64,000 nt of DNA from Punctularia strigosozonata HHB-11173 SS5 (taxonomy: Eukaryota > Basidiomycota > Agaricomycetes > Corticiales > Punctulariaceae), in NCBI RefSeq assembly GCF_000264995.1, contig NW_006767435.1, forward strand, positions 1,175,523 through 1,239,522, given 5' to 3'. Below the pieces are notes generated by a model. The model saw only the letters and a program-made list of their open reading frames with translations, did no database searches and had not been told where the DNA came from. This document shows positions 1 to 11,395 of this stretch, in pieces. Positions within the stretch are counted from its first letter, which is position 1. Each line of letters opens with the position of its first letter. A program made the translations under genes and the position numbers.

Positions 1-1524
1 GGCTTCGAGTTGTGCTTGGCAGGACTCTTTCGTGGTTCGGTTTTGATACCGCTCATCAACGCGGGCAGCAGTTGGGGCAAAGGCTTGATCGCAGCCGAAG
101 CGCAGGAGGATCGCGAACGGCGCCGAGACCTTGTGGATGCCGAGTTGAACGTGGGCGGCGGTGGCGACCGCGGCTCGGCCTTTACTGGAGCTGCCATCGG
201 GTTAGGATTGCCACCGAGCCTGCACCTGCAGACGGGTGTAGGGCTAGAAGCAAGCTTCGTCGAGGAGGCGGACGAGATATCGGATTCAGCGCTGGAGCTC
301 GATCTCAGGGCGCCGGGAAATTCGATGCGGTCTTTGAGGGACAGAACGCGCGGCTGAGATCCGAGAGGCGATGGGGTAGCGTTGAAGGAGTCGAAGACGG
401 ACACGCGCTCCTTCACCAGCCAAGAACCATCAGCGCCGTGCACCGCCGGCAGGACGAGAGGACGAGAGGAATCTACATCCGGTAGTATGACGCTCGCATA
501 GAATGTACTGGGGCTCGACTTGACCGCGCTACGGCTGGAGAATCCTGTGCCCGAAGGTTCTTGAGAGCTGGTCAGAGACCCAGAGGACGACGATTTCGCT
601 TCGCCGGATTCGGACGCATCCGACTCGGCAGATTCAGACGAAGATAGGTGCGTGGAAAGACGCGCAGATAGAGGTTCGAGACCATGTTCCTCAGCCTTCA
701 CACCTGTATCGTCACGTCGATCGGCGCCCGTGGCCGATGAATCATCTTTGTCTTCCCGCTCGAAAGGATAGGTAGGCCGCCGTATGCGAACTGGAAAGGC
801 CGAAGACGGGGCACGAGTCGGGACAGGCGGGAAGCTCGGTTTGACGCGAACAACGGGCCAGTCATCCGACATACTGATAGAAATGAGCGAGGTCGACGAA
901 TCGGTCAAGCTGAACGTCGGCACGTCGAAGACTTTAGGCGTGGTGCGCAGGCTCGCGAATACAGACTCGGAATGCGAAAGATGGTCCTGTCGTGCAGGGG
1001 TCCGCCCGGCGGTTGACCTTGTGACCGAAGGCGTCAATCGGGCATGTATAGTGGTGTCATTCAGAACCCCTTTGTCCCTAGGAGAGATGCGGGATAAGAG
1101 TGATCGTGCCGAGGGCGGGATCTCGAGTTTGAGCGGAGACAATGTGCTGTCTTTCCTAGAAAAGGTGGTGGAAGACGTCCCGAATGGAGACCGTAGGTCA
1201 TCATGCCTCGTTGCAAGGTTCTTGCAGGCACGTCTCTGACACAGGGTACAACCCTTCAGCCGTAGGCAAACTGGGACGTGGGAGTCCACTCACCGTCCGG
1301 ATAGGTCCGACAGTATTATTGGTAAGCCCAGGAGGTATGGCGATGTGCGATGACTCGGAGAGGCATATATGCTTTTCCTCAGATTTGACGCTAATTGTTT
1401 GGAACATCTGTAGGCAAACATGTGAGCCGAGGCCAGTTAATTCGCTCGACGAACTTACGGGCGAGGACCTGCCCCGATTTGACGTGGATAGCGAGTGGTC
1501 TGTGTTGGTGATATCGGCGAGCAT
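1..1524 (-). CDS. Serine-rich protein of unknown function, 3' end outside window
   Basis: I do not recognise this protein. The minus strand reads open from the window edge to about 1235. It is preceded by two short exons with good splice sites: exons <1-1235, 1294-1407 and 1459-1524, with donors GTGAG and GTAAGT and acceptors GTCAG and CTACAG. All junctions are in phase 0. The start ATG at 1524 is the best candidate, but the frame stays open a little upstream, so the true start is uncertain. The product is hydrophilic and rich in Ser, Pro and Arg, with acidic Ser/Glu/Asp stretches in the middle and a basic, Pro-rich tail. That composition suggests a largely disordered nuclear or cytoskeleton-associated protein. 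No domain, signal peptide or membrane segment is visible. The C-terminus lies outside the window. Confidence 0.6.
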
Positions 1525-1843
1525 AACGTAGATCAGTGTAATCTGTGGAAAGCACGGCGTGAGTAGTTTGATGTGAGAGAAGATGCGAGAGCGATGGCCC
1601 AGTCCAACGCGGCACATCAACTTTGTATGCGCGTCCTGAAGCACATGAGGCTGTCAGTTCACCTGTCAAGGTAAACGAATCTGACGTATTCGCGGTGAGG
1701 CATCGTGAGTACACGTTCCCGCACCTCCACATGCTATGTCGGTCTATATCTAAGCACTTAGCCGAGTCGCCGGTGGATGCAACCCCATGACAATTAATAG
1801 GAGTCGTGTACCTGTACAAGTCTTGTCCTTGCTACTAAGACTA
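1525..1843. other. Intergenic, tandem minus-strand genes
   Basis: This spacer lies between the serine-rich gene and the Vps3844-type gene. It presumably carries the promoter of the former and the 3' end of the latter. I see no further gene. Confidence 0.4.
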
Positions 1844-3148
1844 CTAGTCTCGCTTCGAGCCTGCTACTCCACCAGTCAACGTCCCTGGGAGTTCCTGACC
1901 ACCAATTGAGGACAAGAGCGACACCGAACCGATGATCATCAGCAGGAGGGCAATCGTTGTCCCAGCTATCAGAGCAAATGGGCTAGAGTATAATAGATGT
2001 TCGCGTCAAAAATCGCACAAAGGCAGCGCATCACAGACAGAGACTGACCCGCTGATGTCCTTACGCTCACAGGATTCGCCAGCCCATGACTCGACCTTCC
2101 CCTTCTCGTTCTTGGTCTGCCCGCACGCACACACGAAACAGGCCCGGCCGGCAGAAGTCGTTTGCAGGCATTGGCCATGGCCGGAGCACGAGTTGGTCGC
2201 GTTTCCGCAGGCATCGGCGGTGTCGAAGCAACGGCTGACGGACCCAACGGGCGCCGAAGATGATGAGGGTGGTAGCGGCGACTGCGTTTGGCGAGCTTTG
2301 TGAGCGGCGACGGCCCTCTTTCTCTGTATGCTGCTGCCCGCCGGCGAGGAACGATCGTAGACGATCACAGCGAGGTTGAGGTCGTCCTTCGCGAGCGCGC
2401 TTTGGATAGATCCACGAGCAGCTTCTGCTGCGAGCTTGTACTGTTCGCTGTCGCTTCCGTGCTCCTTAGCGATTTCTCTAAGGCTGTTGAGCTCGAAGGC
2501 GCCGAATTTGTCCGACGAGATGTCGTCCGACTCGATGAAGTTCACGATCGAGGATAGTTCGGTGATAAAGGACTCTGCGGATGTAGAAGAGACGGAGAAC
2601 GGGTCAAGTAATCTTGTGACCCTTTGTGTCGGTGCGGCGACGTAGGCGAAGATGTGGCTATATGCGTGCTGCGCCCGGCGAAGGTAGGACTGTACGAGTG
2701 AGTCCGCGGAGCTGGTATCCGGGAGACCTTCTACAACAAACGTCCGTTCAAGTGATGACGGTATCACTGCTGCATGGCAGATTGCAAGTTCAGCCCGGAC
2801 CCAAGAATGTATGATGTACTAGCACAGACCTTGCGCATCCGCCTCGTCCAACGTCAGGAGAAGGCCGTTCTTTTGCCCTTGGCCCACAAAGCGACTTGCG
2901 CCGGAAAGTGCTGCAAGTATCTCTTGACCACCGTTCTGGTCATGCGCGGGTTGCTGGTCTAGGAACTCCAGACCGAATTGGTAGGAAAGAACCGAGCTTG
3001 CATCACTTGCAGACAAAGCTGGAGGGAGCACTGGCGCCGGGCTGAGGTATACACGCGCGGCGCGTGATAAGGAGGTCAAGAGCAGAACCAGACCAACCGA
3101 GCGCATAGTGTGGCGGCTCGTTGTCGAGGACAGTAACAGAGGCGTCAT
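1844..3148 (-). CDS. Vps3844-domain ER/vacuolar type I membrane protein
   Basis: Three exons, 2830-3148, 2049-2766 and 1844-1982, give 391 aa. The intron acceptors and phases join cleanly (phase 1, then phase 2). The N-terminus is a signal peptide; a second Met at 3106 starts closer to the hydrophobic core and may be the real start. The mature N-terminus has the family segment with SDASSVLSYQFGLE. The C-terminal third has an EGF-like Cys-rich block (ACGNATNSCSGHGQC), then a Trp and the sequence CERKDIS. One transmembrane helix follows (ALIAGTTIALLLMIIGSV) and then ELPGTL. That order of Cys block, KDIS, helix and ELPG is the signature of the Vps3844/DUF3844 family. These are lumenal proteins with a short cytosolic tail, linked to ER function and vacuolar sorting. 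The molecular activity of the family is not established. Confidence 0.85.
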
Positions 3149-4065
3149 GCAGCTACCGCGCAGCCAGATGTCAGCCCTTGCCAGCCCGCCCTGAGGTGAG
3201 CTGCCACGTGACCGGAGCTCGCTCTGCCGAATGTTGTCTTGATGTTTGACTTACAATGTTTGCTCTGAACTTGGCATCGTCTTCGATGAAATAAAGCCAT
3301 ATTACCGACGGGACCACAATGACCACGCTGCTCGCGCCATTTCACAGTCCACTCGCTCAGTCTACTGATTCTCTTCAGAAAGGGAGAGCCGCGTGATACT
3401 CCCAGCGATCACGCGACCTTCCCTACTCTCGTCCGTCAAGCTTCTTCTCGGTCCGTGTCGACACGCCTAGCTTATCCCGAATGCTGCCGCCTCCGTCGTG
3501 GTGCAAGACGAAGCAGGCGCCCGGGGCCACTACAGAGTCCGCTTTACATCGGGATATGTCCCGTCAACCTTACAACCTCTCCGTATGTTGTCGGAGCACC
3601 AAGCCTGTGCTTCTCTAAAGGACTGGCACAACTGAAAGTCCACCTGGGCGATCCTGTTCGATTGTGCCTGCTTGATTGGTAGCATCGGAAATGCTTATGA
3701 TGTATTCATCTTGATCTTCGCAGTGATCTCCGCTGCATCCGGCGGCCCGACTGAAAGCTCAAGAATGTCTTCTCCGTGATCACAAGTTCTGCTTCCGTGA
3801 CATCTGGCGACTCTACATGGCTATGTGCTCATCCCACCTTCCCCTTGGTCGTCAAGCAGTATGCCTTGAACGTTCTCGCGGGCCGGGCAACTCCCGAGCT
3901 TGGCCCCGGCTCCGCTTGATCAGAAGATAGGTTGCATGCTGAAACTTCGGTACATTATCACTTCTCCTATGATGTTACTCAATGCTTCCGAGTATCTACC
4001 AATAAAAGGTGTAACATTGCCCAACCAGTTGCTTCCAGTCTCCTCTTGTGGAAACCCCAACGGCT
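3149..4065. other. Intergenic, divergent upstream region of Vps3844-type and GH43 genes
   Basis: The stretch lies between two divergently transcribed genes and should hold both promoters. I see no convincing gene; the short open frames here lack usable splice context and family motifs. Confidence 0.4.
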
Positions 4066-5622
4066 ATGCGATTCCTCGCTGTCCTATCTTCGCTGATACT
4101 CGCGGGTTTGGCCAAGGCCTATGTGGGCCCTGGTGTAGTGACCGGGGACACTGCTGTCCACGATCCCAGTATGTGCATCCGCGAATAGATGTAACATACA
4201 GCTCAACTTTCGGCAGCCATCTGCAAGGACGGGAGCGGCAAATACTGGCTCTTCTGTGCGATATACGCAGTCGAGTCACCTGCTACGTACTTAACCGGAT
4301 GGCATTTTCACAGCTACGGGAACGGGCATCGAGATCAGGACATCCACTGACAGGACTGCTTGGACCTATGTGGGCGTTGTCTGGCCCAACGGCGCTCCGA
4401 GTGCCACCAGTAAGCTTTCACGATTCTGCTACGAGCTTGGTTGACCCCCGTTCAGACACGTACACCGGAACCACCAACGGGTATGCGACATAGCATCTCA
4501 ATATAACTATCTCTGAACTCATTGTGATACAGCGCTCTTTGGGCTCCCGATTGTCAATACGTGAACAGCAAGTTCCGCCTTTTCTACGCGGTAAGCTCAT
4601 GAGTTGCACGTCATTCACCAAGAGTATGCTAACACTAAAATCGCTTCTTCTCAGGCCTCCACTTTCGGCTCGCAGAACTCCGCGTAAGCATGCTGATCTA
4701 AACGACCGGTCGCCCTCGACTGACGGAGGTACAGCATCTTCTACGCGGAATCCACCACCGGCGCGCCAGGCTCCTGGACGGATGAGGGCTTGGTCATCTC
4801 CACGAGCTCGAGCTCCAACTACAATGCCATCGACCCGAACCTCTTCATCTCCACCGGCGGCTCGTGGTACCTCTCCCTAGGCTCCTTCTGGACCGGTATC
4901 AAGCTCGTTCAGATCGACTCCACTGGCGCGCTCGAGTCCTCTACCATCACGTCCATCGCCGAGCGGACTGCTAACGGCGGAGCTATCGAGGTGCGTTTGT
5001 ACCCTCTTCCTATGGTGAAACGCGGGCCAACGAACCTCTTGTTTCATATAAGGCATCCGTTATCTATCAGTACGGCTCGTACTTCTATCTCTTCACGAGT
5101 TGGGATAAGTGCTGCGACGGCACGTCCAGGTATGCCGTTATAATTACCTCTATCCTTCGCATGATGTCACCTTAACGTACGTGTGCACAGCACTTACAAC
5201 ATCCGTGTTGGCCGCTCGACGTCCGTCTCGGGCACGTACACGGACGCCAGCGGTGTTTCTTTGCTCTCTGGAGGCGGCACGCTCGTCCTTGAGACGCACG
5301 ACTCGGTGAGCTACCATCAGTTCCGCGGCGTAAACGTATTCATGGCGCGCCTGCACAGATCTACGGTCCTGGTGGTCAAGACGTCTTCACAGACACCGAT
5401 GGTCCTATTATGGTCTACCACTACTACACGTCCACTGGCAGCTGGGTGAGTAACTACGTCAAAGCGGACGATCTATGTCTGCTCGTCCTAATTCTCATCC
5501 GTTTCACAGCTCGGCATCAACAAACTCGACTTCAGCTCCGGTACGTTGCTCAAGCCCCAAACCTCGGAGGACAGTCTTGTAACCCCTTATTTTTCTTCAC
5601 AGGTTGGCCAGTGGTTGTGTAA
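4066..5622 (+). CDS. Secreted GH43 endo-1,5-alpha-L-arabinanase
   Basis: Twelve exons give 311 aa: 4066-4168, 4217-4255, 4314-4409, 4456-4480, 4533-4590, 4655-4683, 4735-4990, 5053-5129, 5191-5305, 5359-5445, 5510-5540 and 5603-5622. All use GT-AG introns and the phases agree throughout. Residues 1-18 form a signal peptide ending AKA. The rest is a single glycoside hydrolase family 43 five-bladed propeller. The three catalytic acids of the family are in place: Asp33 in VHDPTICKDGSGKYW (general base), Asp150 in NAIDPNLF (pKa modulator) and Glu202 in NGGAIEAS (general acid). LWAPDC and GPGGQD are further family blocks. Members cut alpha-1,5-arabinan side chains of pectin outside the cell. There is no carbohydrate-binding module. 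Some exons are as short as 20-31 nt, which automated prediction would easily miss. Alternative GH43 substrates (arabinoxylan, xylan) cannot be fully excluded. Confidence 0.92.
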
Positions 5623-5870
5623 GCAGCCGACGTTATCGACGTTGCCGGTGATCAAAAATTGCCCTATTACGGCACTTGGTCCATCGTTTGCGTTTGAAAC
5701 ATACGTGTTCGAAAACCATGAGCGTCGCAAATTCAGATAGCGATCTGCATTCTCGAAGGCATCGTTGCTATTAGAGAGTCCTTGATGGGTATATATGATG
5801 TTACAGGTAAAATAGAAGCATCCGAAGTCGTCGGCGCAGGGTCGTAAACGCTGAACATAAACGGGGATGT

Positions 5871-6281
5871 TCAGCCATGACGGCCGAGGCGGTTTGAGCT
5901 CTTGCTGAGGGCTTTCGTCTGCTCGGACTTCCGCTGAGCGCGTCGTGCCCTGTAAGACAGTATCAGACGTGCGACAATTGTATGTGACGAAGCAGCTTAC
6001 TCTTCCTCAGCCTCTTTCTCGAGGTTCTTTACCTGCTGTTTGGCTTCTCGCACGGAAGCACGGGCAGCCATCAGAGCCTTATCGGCCTCTCGTTCAGCAG
6101 CCTCCGCATCGGAGACCTTCTGGCGAGCGGCGTTTATGGATGGATCACCGTTACGACCCAGAAGACGGCTGCCAGTAGAACTACGAGAGGGCGACTCGGG
6201 CGAGTTCGAGCGTTTGCGGCCGAAAAAGCCGCTCTTCTGGGGCTGGGGTGGGGGTGATGGAGATCGGCGGAAAAGCGGCAT
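5871..6281 (-). CDS. Small basidiomycete coiled-coil protein, function unknown
   Basis: Two exons, 6001-6281 and 5871-5949, with donor GTAAGC and acceptor TTACAG, give 119 aa. The N-terminal third is basic and Ser/Pro-rich (RRSPSPPPQPQKSGFFGRKR). From about residue 47 a continuous helix rich in Ala, Glu, Arg and Lys runs to about residue 95 and looks like a coiled coil (AAEREADKALMAARASVREA). The tail is basic and rich in Ser and Lys. I recognise this layout from short conserved basidiomycete proteins without an assigned role, but no function can be given. It has no signal peptide or membrane segment. The gene is tail-to-tail with the GH43 gene (248 bp apart) and head-to-head with the TFIIA gene. 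Confidence 0.75.
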
Positions 6282-6895
6282 CTGTGCAATCCAGAATCAG
6301 GACGCAGAACGTTGCGCAGTGTCTATATGCATGAAGTACGTACTCTGTGGTGAGATGTGGAGTCGAAGGTGAACGTTGAGAGTAAGTATGGGACCGGCGA
6401 AGGGTATACTTATACGCGTTCAGCGTACGACGTCAGTGGGGTAAGTGCAGTTCCTGCGCAGGAAAGCGTCATAGCCATGCAGCTTCGCGACAGGCATGTT
6501 TGTCCGTGGGCCTGCGAGTTTGATATGAATGTGATTGATTGTGGAGCCTCCGGAGCATAACACCTGTAAACTGAATGGCAGCACGATAACATGAAGCATT
6601 GCGTCACAAGCATGGATTTCAGATTCAAACCAACAGACTGATGGCGTGAAATGGTGTTCGCCAGGCCTGTTACACTCCGAGTGAGGTTGAATGGTGTGCA
6701 TTCGTAGTAGGAGAGTCGAGACAGCGCTAGCTTGCTCGGCAGGGCACGGGAGTGTCGGTGGCTGAGGACCGTGCGTGGGAATCATGGGGTTGCCGTTGCA
6801 GACGACACCCTTTATAAGCAAGGCCTCTTGCTTCCTGCCACTACCATCCCACCTCCGGTCGGTGCGGCGGTCAATTTTCCCAAAAATCGACCGAA
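6282..6895. promoter_or_regulatory. Divergent promoter region, coiled-coil gene / TFIIA gene
   Basis: About 0.6 kb separates two divergent start codons. A TATA-like TTTATAAG lies near 6810-6818, about 80 bp before the TFIIA ATG. No other gene is visible, and promoter activity is inferred only from position. Confidence 0.35.
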
Positions 6896-8003
6896 ATGTC
6901 CAATAAAATTGTGGTGAGCCGACCTTCAACGTCTATGCTGCCCTAGTGCACGCGGTGACGAGGTGTCCTACTTGAGCCCACGATCTACCGTGCCGTCATC
7001 GACGATGTGATCGCGGCGATAAAGCCTGAATTTGACGAGTACGGCGTTGGCGAGGAAGTGCTCGCTGAGCTGCAAAGCGTAAGCAAACGATCCCCTTCTC
7101 CGTTAATCGTGGCGTGTTGTCCCAATGGCGTTACTCCAGAAATGGGAGACGAAAGTCATCCAGTCTGGTGTCGCCGACTTTGACCCCGCGCACGCGATGC
7201 AGGCCCCCGCGGCGCACTACCCGCCGCACGCCATGCACATGCAGCCCCAGCAGCACTACAACGGATATGTGGCACCACCTCCGCCTACCGCTGGTCCGCA
7301 GATCAAGGCGGAGCCGGTGGACAACCGTTACATCCTGCAGCAACCTCCAGGCATGCCTCACTACACCCTCCCGGCGCTCCCGGGCCCGCAAATCACTGTG
7401 CCGCAGACGCCCCGACAACCAGCACCGGTGGCGAGTTCGCAGAGCGTACTCTCGTTCCCAGCGGGGCCGGCGAACGGCCAGAGCCCACCCGCTCCAGGCG
7501 CGCACCCGTACGCCGCAGCACAGCCGTCCCCACCATCACAACCGCGCATACCACAAACCGATGGACCTTCTTCCTCTTCTGGCTCTGGTTCTGCATCGCC
7601 GCCGTCTTATGCGCCTCGATCAGCGCATCCCTCGCTACCGCAGCCCTCACAGTCTCAGTCGACGGAGGAAAATGATCCGGAGGCTATCAATAGTGATCTG
7701 GACGACTCAGACACCGAGAACGAAGACGACAATGAGGAGGGCGGGCAGGCCGTTGGCGACATCGTGTTCTGCACGTATGACAAGGTTCGTGGCAGTCACC
7801 TCGCCTATTCTGGTCGTCCGATTGGTATCTGATGCATCATAGGTGGCGCGCGTGAAGAACAAATGGAAGTGTGTTCTCAAGGATGGAATGATCCATGTCA
7901 ACAACAAAGACTATCTATTCGCCAAGTGCACTGGGTGAGCCCAAATGAAGCGGCGGGTCTTTTTTTGTATCGCTCATGACTTGATAGGGAATTCGAGTGG
8001 TAA
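6896..8003 (+). CDS. TOA1: Transcription initiation factor IIA large (alpha/beta) subunit
   Basis: Five exons, 6896-6913, 6977-7078, 7140-7784, 7843-7934 and 7988-8003, give 290 aa. The first exon codes only six residues (MSNKIV) and is followed at once by a GTGAGC donor. Residues 1-55 form the helical N-terminal TFIIA domain (TIYRAVIDDVIAAIKPEF, EVLAELQSKWETK). The middle is a long Pro/Gln/Ala-rich linker. Next is the acidic stretch DDSDTENEDDNEE. The C-terminal beta-barrel half (DIVFCTYDKVARVKNKWKC, then VNNKDYLFAKCTGEFEW) ends exactly at the stop, as in other TFIIA large subunits. With the small subunit Toa2 it stabilises TBP on promoter DNA in RNA polymerase II initiation. Length and domain order are normal, so the gene looks intact. 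Confidence 0.93.
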
Positions 8004-11000
8004 AACCTCTGATTCGTCTCCCGTCTGGAGGAGGCGGCTTAACGGACTGAATCAGCACGGATTGCTGGTTGTCTTGCGTTCCACGGACCATACATGAAAA
8101 AATACTTTTTATCATCTCCCTTGTGGCTCATTTGTGGCTCATCTCCCTTGTGGCTCATCTCCCTTGAGGCTCGTCACTATCTATTATGCACGCCAAGAAA
8201 TTTCTCCTCGTGGATTCCACTCGCCAGCTATCTCCTTTCTTACAGCAGTTCACAACAACCATGATATTCAACTTGTAGATATATCGCATAGCCTCGTATA
8301 GCCGTCAATCAAATCACATATCGTATACCTACTACTACTACCTCATGATGGCACAAAATACGCTTGCATCATACCAGTGTCACTGTTGGTCGGCGCTGAT
8401 GATACAAGGATGGTGCTATCAGTGGAGTTGGTCCGTTTGTTTAGGCAGCAATGGCCTGGCACATCGTACGCCGCCGGTAATTCTAACCTGATGGAGGAGT
8501 TACGAGAGGTCGTTGGACAGGGAAGTGATCTCTTACTCGACTTCCGTTCGGAATATCGATCATCAACGACACCAGACAGCGCCATGCGATACGGACCCCT
8601 CCTCAGGTTCTTGCATTGTCGGCACGTATGCAAAGCTATTGACCGAGAGAACGCCATGGCACGTAGGCCGCGACGACCGTCTTAGGCTGCGAAGCCGGGA
8701 CTGCATTCGGAGATCGGACGGCCCGCGTATACACGAGATTGCACCCGGGTCCGTCTTCTTCATATGCAATGCCCAATCGACTACCGTGTATGACAAACAC
8801 TGCCGCGTTGGACCATATCTCTGCTGCTACTTGGTCGCTGCAACTGGGGCCCCCGAACGGTCGCGAGCTTCTCTCGAGCGGTGATTGCTGCTCTTCGAAC
8901 ACCAGTTAGGGCGATCTTCGACATGTTGGGGCGTCTTTGACCGCGCGGCGCGCGATGCAAGACCAGAAATTAACTGTGCGGAGAGATGATCGTACGGCGC
9001 TTTTGACGGGCCGACCCGGTCGCGAGATGTGGCAATACCGTACGTTCCCAGCCCGCTTCTCTAAAGACGGACGCGTTCACGAAGCACCATCATAAGGCTG
9101 TGCATGGGATGCATACGGGAAAGGTCACTGGGGGAGAACTCAAAAAATCACGCTTCGTCGAGTCCCGCACGACCTTGAACAGGGATCTGATGCCTCTGTC
9201 CATTGCTGACAGATCTCGCCGTCAGTAGCACACATCGGAGAAAATGGTCAGCAGCTCGCTTCGACGTACTATTCTCGTCGGGCGAAGACGATCTGCTGGA
9301 ACGGTGTGGTGCCGAACGTTCGGACCCGCGCCGCGGGCGGTCATCCGCGAACCAAGGCGATTGCGATTAGGGTGACCTTCCTACATACTCACCGTAGTGG
9401 GGGCATACATGATGGATCGTTCAAATTCGCTAAACCGTATGCTGACATGAGCCCGTCCGCTGCGTTCTCCAGACGTCAACGCGCCAACGGCGAACATGCA
9501 AACCTTGGGATGGCAATGCTTCCCCGTCATCTGCGGGAGAAATCGTCGGGAAAAGAAGGGTGCCGAACATACACATATTGTGTCAACCTCCTCTTGCAGA
9601 CGGCTTCCCCATCCTATACCAATGCGCGCATTTCCTCGATGTGATGCGCGCGCGATTGCCCACCCTTCCTCCCGCCAGATAAATGCCGAGCCGACGGATG
9701 GTCATCGTCCATATGCGCCAAGCGTGGTAGCTCTGTCCGACTCCGGCCGGTTTGCGTGGACGTCGTCGAAGGAGACACGACGCGGCCGCGTGTTACCCGC
9801 CACCAACAAGTAAGCAGTCCCGGCAGGGGAACTAAGAGAAAACGGTCAACGGCGTGCCGAGGGTAAGCTCATCACGGGTCTTTGGCTGATTCACATCGTC
9901 AACCAACTGGTGATGTCAATAGCCACATGCGCACCTGTGATAAGATGAAAGCGTACACGGGCGCGGATGGTGGAGCGTCTCGGTTCCTGTCGCGATCGAC
10001 CGGGAGTGGCTGCGTGGTGTATGAGATACACGCGACAGCTAGGCTGCAATCGACTACACAGCCAACAAGGTCTCCACTTTGGACGCCGAGGAAAGGTAGG
10101 GGTAGCAGGGTAGCAGAGTGATCTGCATGCCCCTGATGCCTTCGACCTGAGAACAAACGGTTATTTTAGGGATGACTCAATCAGCACCAAAAACAAAGCT
10201 CACCGCCCAAGCCTGCTGCGGGTTACGTACGATTCTCGCATCCTCACGGCACTGTAATCCGAGCCGATATGTACGTGTGCTCGCCACGTTCAGCTTGAAG
10301 AGGGAGTTGCGGGGGAGATAAGGAAGAGATGGAGGCAGGGCGCTATGCTTTATTGCACCCGACCGCTCTTGACTGCCATGGATCGATGATCGGTGCATGC
10401 GGTGACTAGTGCCGACGCACTCCAACGTACGTGTACGGAAGTACTACATACAAGTTCCAGGTGGAAGTCTGGGGCTAGTTGCGTCAGCAAGCGCCGGCTC
10501 GTTGAGTAAACATGGCCCGAAATGCGGACGTGGCGAAAACGTGCATTCCAATTATAGAAGAACGGAGGACGGATAACCCCCAATCAGCCAAAGATAGAAA
10601 GGTCATATCCTGTTCAAAAACATAGGGACATTTCCGCACACATACCTCGATGTTGCCTCGGCCGTCACCGACGGATGTGATCCAGTGTTAGCGGCGGCCG
10701 ACTCCACTGATGCGCCAAGGTCAAGCGCGGGACGATCACCACGTCTGCGATGGTACCCAGTGTTCTGCGAATGCTGTTCGCGCTCAATGATCGATGCAGC
10801 GCGGAGTGAAGCAACACACCTCTGTTTGGTAGTACCGAAAGGAGCGGTGAGATGGTGGTGCGGGTCTCCATGGGAGCGGCATTTGCGTGGTGTAAGAAAA
10901 GACCGAGAGCTCCCGAGGGCGTCGTGGTAGATATTCTGTGTAGTTGTTAACCATCAGCATAAGCGGATATGCTGGAACGAGCTTCATTCATGCAGCGGCG

Positions 11001-11085
11001 CAGTGGACGGAGAAGCGGATTCCGCTGCGCATGTCACTGGATCTGTCGGACGTGTTCGCTGCGCCGAGAGATAGCTGCGGCGGAC
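8004..11085. other. Long gene-poor stretch with a short minisatellite
   Basis: About 3 kb with no reading frame that shows splice sites and protein character together. It holds a minisatellite at 8114-8172. The many short frames lack family motifs. Together with the following interval it forms the unusually long upstream region of the first WOPR gene. Confidence 0.4.
8114..8172. repeat. Minisatellite, about 16-bp unit, 3-4 copies
   Basis: The unit ATCTCCCTTGTGGCTC occurs at about 8114, 8141 and, with one change (TTGAGG), 8157. A shortened copy (ATTTGTGGCTC) lies between the first two. The array sits about 110 bp past the TFIIA stop codon. Confidence 0.7.
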
Positions 11086-11395
11086 GATTCGCTGGAGTAG
11101 ACGTCCTTTGAAACACCATACTTCGAAGTTATCGTCGTTCTCAGATCTGTCAACCATCCGTACCTTCGGTTTTCGGGGAGAAGCACTGTCATCTTTGTGC
11201 GCGCTGAGCGACTCGAATTTCGGGATGAACTCCGTGATGGCTTGTCCAACCACAGGGAGACCACGAGATGCGTACCCAGCTTCACCTCCATGGGTGATAG
11301 CTCCGGCATGATTCTTCTCAAAATAGACGTGTTCAGAGCCTGCGAGGTAATTCTACTAATTGCCGGAAGCCGACGGGATGTTAGTGGGTTGGCCA
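11086..11395 (+). pseudogene. Broken fragment of a PMS1/MutL-type mismatch-repair gene
   Basis: On the plus strand, [13 protein letters not shown] followed by [17 protein letters not shown] (11108-11215) is the GHKL-ATPase motif III block of PMS1/PMS2. The upstream bases also resemble the residues that normally precede KHHTSKL. Past 11220 the similarity continues but changes frame. PASPP and then [15 protein letters not shown] fit the family pattern PMGT..(D/E).GK(I/V).SK, and bases near 11355-11385 resemble LPVRRREL. No start codon, no ATP-binding motif I (ENSLDAG), no DNGSG motif and no C-terminal endonuclease region could be found around it. In-frame stops and frame shifts interrupt the match. 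It therefore looks like a decayed partial gene copy, possibly with a functional PMS1 elsewhere in the genome. Homology is quite certain; the extent of the relic is not. Confidence 0.72.
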
